Shown here: positions 60,551 to 64,000 of the stretch, one piece after another
Layout of the letters: each line of letters begins with the position of its first letter
Position numbering within the stretch: position 1 is the first letter of the stretch
Assembly: GCA_035772735.1 (NCBI GenBank)
Contig: JASDFA010000008.1
Location: forward strand, 7,856,501-7,920,500
Source of the DNA: Datura wrightii
Lineage: Eukaryota > Streptophyta > Magnoliopsida > Solanales > Solanaceae
Direction of reading: 5' to 3'
Length of the DNA: 64,000 nucleotides
Made by a program: the position numbers and the translations under genes
Notes under the pieces: model-generated
Database searches by the model: none
Told to the model about the DNA's origin: nothing
Seen by the model: only the letters and a program-made list of their open reading frames with translations

Positions 60551-62693
60551 TGTCATGACCTGAACATAGGTCTGAATCTAGACACGAAACCTAGAATCAT
60601 AAATGGCTCCAAGTTGACCCATGTCATGAACATGACAACTAAAGCTCAACATAATAAATGTGGAAATATAACATTTTAAATAATGGAAGTTTGAAAATTC
60701 AATAACAATCTGTACAATAGAATAAAAAACACTAATTCGAAGCTGAATACATACTATGTCTGATAAGCCTCTAGAATCTGACGAGTTGATGGGACAAGAC
60801 CCTAGCTAACTCACTAATAAACTAAAATTGAAAATAACTGGTAAGAAGGTCCTCGAAGGATGAGGACTCACCAACAAGTTGGGAAATACTAACTATGAGG
60901 ATCTGGCTAGAGGCGGGACTAATCCTGAACGTCTGTGCCTATATCATGAAATGATACAGCATAGAGTATGCGGTACTTGAAATGTACTGAGTATACAAGG
61001 TAAGTAAAACCGCAAAGTAAGTAAACTGAAATCATGTATGTCATAAAACAATTAAAGATAAGATTCTGAGAGTAGGGCTTGCATGCTATTATCTGAAAAT
61101 ATGATTTAAACATCACTGAATATCATAATTGATTTGAATAACCCAAAGCTAAAACTGATAATCATAAATGAAACTGAACATTGGGTCAAACCTGTTGAAA
61201 ACATAATATCATAACTGATGAACATGCATAACCTCAAATTATGAGGAACAATGGGAGACTCATCATATAACTGACATTACCAAGATAGAGCTTACGTGGT
61301 CCCGACTATTACACTCAAGTGGGCAGAGCCGTCCAAAGCCTTTCTAGGGCTAAAAGCGCTATCGTGATATCAATATCAAGCTGAAGTCCCCTCGGGGGAG
61401 GGGAAAACTTACAAGGAGGTCCCAAATAATCTGAACATACCTATGTTGGCACATAGTTCTGACGCACAGGGTTGACTGAACCCTTAGCCTACTTGGTGCT
61501 AGACACTACTCTCAAAAATATGCATATGCTCTCCATTATTTTTCAATGAAGCTAAACCATCATCTTGAGATGAAGATGAATCATAATAGTACATGCATAA
61601 TCTGAAAACATATCATGAGGAGCCTCGACTCAACCATACCACAAGCTGAAAAGTGGGAGTTTAGATTCCAAAACCATGCGGTAAGCTAATAACATGAAAT
61701 TGAAGTAAATCATGAAACATACTTGATCATATGGGCTTGCCCAAACTTATACATGCTTGGATATAGTCAAAATCATGGATATAAACATGGCTAATTTGAA
61801 ATAATGCTTTCATCATAGACATCTCATCATACTTGAAAACTTAGATCATAATCTCAGCCTTTTATGAACTTTCATAATTGGGCATCATAATTATAAGACT
61901 TTGAAATCATAAATTTGTAATTAAAGTCATTGTAAAACATGCCCATGAATCTTAAAACAACATTAGAAACATGAATAGATTTTTACCCATGATAGATACT
62001 TAGAGAATTTCACAGATTGGGTTAAAACCCCATAGACTCATCAACCTTGAATTACATGAATATAGAAGAGGATTTGGGCATGAAAGTGAAGGAATACTCT
62101 CATTCATAACCCCACTTACCTGGATAAATCTGATTTCACACCCTTCCTTCATTGCCCAAGAGGTTTGGGGAAGAACTTAGGGAATTCTCAAGCTTGATCT
62201 CAAATGGTTCACTTTAATCTTGCATTCATGAAATGGAAAGGCTTATGATAGGTTAAGTACTCTTAAAACCCTTCTAACTAAGCTTAAAATGACGTAGTTT
62301 ATAACTTAGGAATTATGAAAACACCCTTACTAAAATGTAGGGAAAATTCATACTGCCAGTCACCACCGAGGGACACCATGAGTCGTGGTGAACCTGACGA
62401 CTCGTGGTGACCAACCCCGTGAAATCTACTGGCCAACCCTACATTTTTGACTCTGCTCTAGACCACGACCAACTCCACGAGTCGTGGAGTCACTTCATGA
62501 CTCATGGCTTCCTCCTGTGGTCACACCTTGCCCATGAACCTTTGCCATCTTTCTCTCACTTCACGAGTCACCTAACGACTCGTGAAGTCTCCCCCCGGGT
62601 CACTAGAAGACTCGTCCTGTGGCCCTAGCAACATTTTCCTACTTTTTATCTTGAACCCTCTGGTATGTTTTTAGGGACTTCCGGGGTATTACA
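60551..62693 (-). repeat. element D 5' LTR
   Basis: Plus-strand ends TGTCATGACCTGAAC and GGGGTATTACA, 2143 bp, uninterrupted. Collinear with 40818-40924 plus 43555-45584. The word block at 62360-62620 has CGACTCGTGG and CACGAGTCG words. Confidence 0.9.
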
Positions 62694-63026
62694 AATTTTG
62701 AGTCTAAGGCACTAAAGAAAATCCCGATTTAGTTGTGATCTCATCTATAGAATGCCCCTAGCCATATCACTTGTGATTGCAAAAAATGGAATTCCCCCCA
62801 ATTAGTCTTAATTTAGAATTAGATAGTGTTTTCCCTAAAATTTTCCATAATTTACTTTTCAAATGTTGAACAACTATGGATTCTAGTTTGAATTAGTTTA
62901 CAACTCTTGAATTATCGACTTAATTCTCTGTGGGATTCGACTCCAATATCCGTCGGGAATATTTATTTTGATAAGATGATTGCTTACGCTTTCTCTAAAT
63001 GAGAGGTGTATTTTGAGCGTTTTTCA
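62694..63026 (+). repeat. element A LTR2, right part
   Basis: It starts with the second AATTT copy, then TGAGTCTAAGGCACT, collinear with LTR1 from about 35458 to its end, finishing GAGCGTTTTTCA. It is followed by GTGC, the probable A target duplication. Confidence 0.9.
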
Positions 63027-63983
63027 GTGCCGGAACCTTAGCATACGAACCACTGAAATAACCCACTCTCTAAGCCTTCTTCTCGGAATTCCTTGTATAA
63101 CCCTCTTGTCTCACCCCTTCAACTGACTTCACATACTCTACCACCTACTAGAAGGTCTTACCAAAGGAGACCATTTGCAACATTGATACCTGGAGACACA
63201 TACAGTCCCTTAATGAACCGCCTAATACTCTCCTCCTCCGTGGGCAATAAGGGTAGGGCATACCTGGATAGTGAATGAAAATAAGCCTCGTATGCAGCAA
63301 CAAATGATATCCCCTACTCAATGGTGGTGAATTCATCCCGTCTCTTGTACCTCAGAATGCGGGGAACATATTTCTCCAAAAACATGGAGTAGAATTGGGT
63401 CCAAGTCAATGGGGCTGACCCCGCTGGTCTGCATTCCACAAAAGCTCTCCACTAGAGCTTGGCATCCCCTATCAAATAAAAGTTAACGAACTCTACTCCG
63501 TATCTCTCCACCACCCCCATCTTGTGGAGCCATTCATGGCAGTCAATGATAAACTCATTGGCGCCCTCTGACTCTATGCTGTAGAAAGTGGGAGGCTTCA
63601 TCCTGGTGAACCTCCAAAACAAGTCATGCTCATCACCTATCATTACTGGTCATGTTATCAGCCTCAGAAACCTAACAACCTCAAACATGTCATCAATCCA
63701 CGAGCCACAACAGCTGCATGGTGTATCCTCGACTGCTGCCTAGCAGGAGTTGCTAGTGCTTCACTAGTTCACATAAGGCCGCTCAGAAGGTTGAGGACCT
63801 GAGATAGAACCTTAGAGGATGCTAGCGCGACAGGAGCTTCTCCCTGCATTAGACCTTGACCTTAATAGCCACCCGCTCCTCCACTGCTGGTGGCACAGGA
63901 GATACAGACCTCTCCCTGACTGGAGCAAGAGCACGAGCCCTTCCTCTAGAAGTAGCGGGTCTCAATCCACGACCTTTGCCCAT
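63027..63983 (-). pseudogene. element C gag
   Basis: The ATG at 63981-63983 starts MGKGRGLRPATSRGRARAL, a basic N-terminus that hits a stop after about 45 codons. The capsid region follows at 63643-63452 (LFWRFTRMKPPTFYSIESEG, FIIDCHEWLHKMGVVERYGVEFV, FYLIGDAKL) and continues in other frames to 63100 (WTQFYSMFLEKYVP-like text, YALPLLPTEEE). It ends at the element A junction at 63026; the zinc knuckle and protease follow at 34219. This gag is a different subtype from D and F (CHEWLHKMGV). Broken by stops and frame changes; the 5' LTR is outside the window. Confidence 0.8.
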
Positions 63984-64000
63984 TCCTATGCTGCGAACTG

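Larger units (their letters stand above)
40818..62693 (-). mobile_element. element D: chromovirus in the A LTR, with two nested elements
   Basis: Plus-strand ends are TGTCACGGCCTGACC and GGGGTATTACA. It is flanked by perfect AATTT duplications at 40813-40817 and 62694-62698, and removing it restores an LTR2 within one base of the length of LTR1. It has a 3' LTR at 40818-45584 (with solo LTR E inside), pol 3' part 45850-47547, nested element F 47548-57458, pol 5' part 57459-59110, gag 59111-60340, primer site 60535-60546 and 5' LTR 60551-62693. All coding parts are degenerate. About 9.3 kb without E and F, the usual size for a complete chromovirus. Confidence 0.92.
34220..63026 (+). mobile_element. 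element A: non-autonomous LTR element with nested insertions
   Basis: LTR1 is 34220-35785 (1566 bp). LTR2 is 39579-40817 plus 62699-63026 (1567 bp), split by element D. The internal region, about 3.8 kb, has an Asp-tRNA primer site, a short zinc-knuckle ORF, a polypurine tract and no protease, RT or integrase, as in large retrotransposon derivatives. It is the only full element here on the plus strand. The four bases GTGC flank both ends (34216-34219 and 63027-63030), a probable eroded 5-bp target duplication. The LTRs differ at visibly more positions than those of B. Confidence 0.85.
20890..64000 (-). mobile_element. element C: interrupted chromovirus, runs off the right edge
   Basis: A minus-strand Ty3/Gypsy element in pieces: putative 3' LTR 20890-23360; chromodomain, integrase and RNase H at 23400-25366; RT start, protease and zinc knuckle at 33191-34219; gag at 63027-63983. 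The gaps are filled by element B and by element A with its own nested elements. Its 5' LTR lies beyond the window. About 180 codons of RT/RNase H expected between the motif YHQL (33191) and the RNase H motif at 25330 are missing, so a deletion accompanied or followed the B insertion. Assigning the LTR at 20890 to this pol rests on adjacency. No polypurine tract is visible between them, so the link is an inference. Confidence 0.7.

Overview
This is heterochromatic plant nuclear DNA made almost entirely of LTR retrotransposons. I see no host gene in 64 kb. The primer-binding sites (initiator-Met and Asp tRNA types), the chromodomain-bearing Ty3/Gypsy pol genes and the Athila/Tat-type gag, pol and extra ORF all indicate a flowering plant. 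The style of the LTR families makes me think of an asterid such as Solanaceae, but that is inference. Almost every coding region carries stops or frameshifts. The one long intact frame is the extra ORF of the Athila-like element (7251-8483).

Layout. 1-276: AT-rich, unassigned. 277-1583: truncated LTR (+) of the family that recurs at 20890-23360. 1584-4035: decayed minus-strand chromovirus remnant, element G (LTR fragment plus RNase H, integrase and chromodomain part of pol). 4036-18136: element H, an Athila-like minus-strand element with both LTRs, Asp-tRNA primer site, gag-protease, RT, a misjoined second protease copy and the extra ORF; its 5' LTR is split by a plus-strand solo LTR (14772-17309). 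18137-20889: AT-rich higher-order tandem repeat. 20890 to beyond the right edge: a large minus-strand chromovirus, element C, cut into three pieces by later insertions.

Nesting inside C. Element B (25367-33191) and element A (34220-63026) both sit in C. A is a plus-strand non-autonomous element with an Asp-tRNA primer site, a small zinc-knuckle ORF and a patch of organelle tRNA/rRNA DNA. Its 3' LTR is split by element D (40818-62693), with a perfect 5-bp AATTT target duplication. D is a minus-strand chromovirus that holds solo LTR E (40925-43554, opposite orientation) in its 3' LTR and the full-length chromovirus F (47548-57458) in its RNase H region. The insertion order is therefore C, then A, then D, then E and F. 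B also post-dates C, and its two LTRs look nearly identical, so it is the youngest full element.

How the parts relate. H, B, D, F and C once encoded their own gag, protease, RT/RNase H and integrase; A would need these from a relative of H. Three cross-family patterns stand out: GC-rich blocks of short self-complementary words in the U3 part of every LTR family; a short inverted motif beside the polypurine tract in elements of different lineages; and a 45-bp ungapped motif shared by A and H. I did not find a cellular biological system. The unusual content lies in the regulatory architecture of the elements, the organelle-derived insert, the chimeric pol of H and the higher-order repeat.
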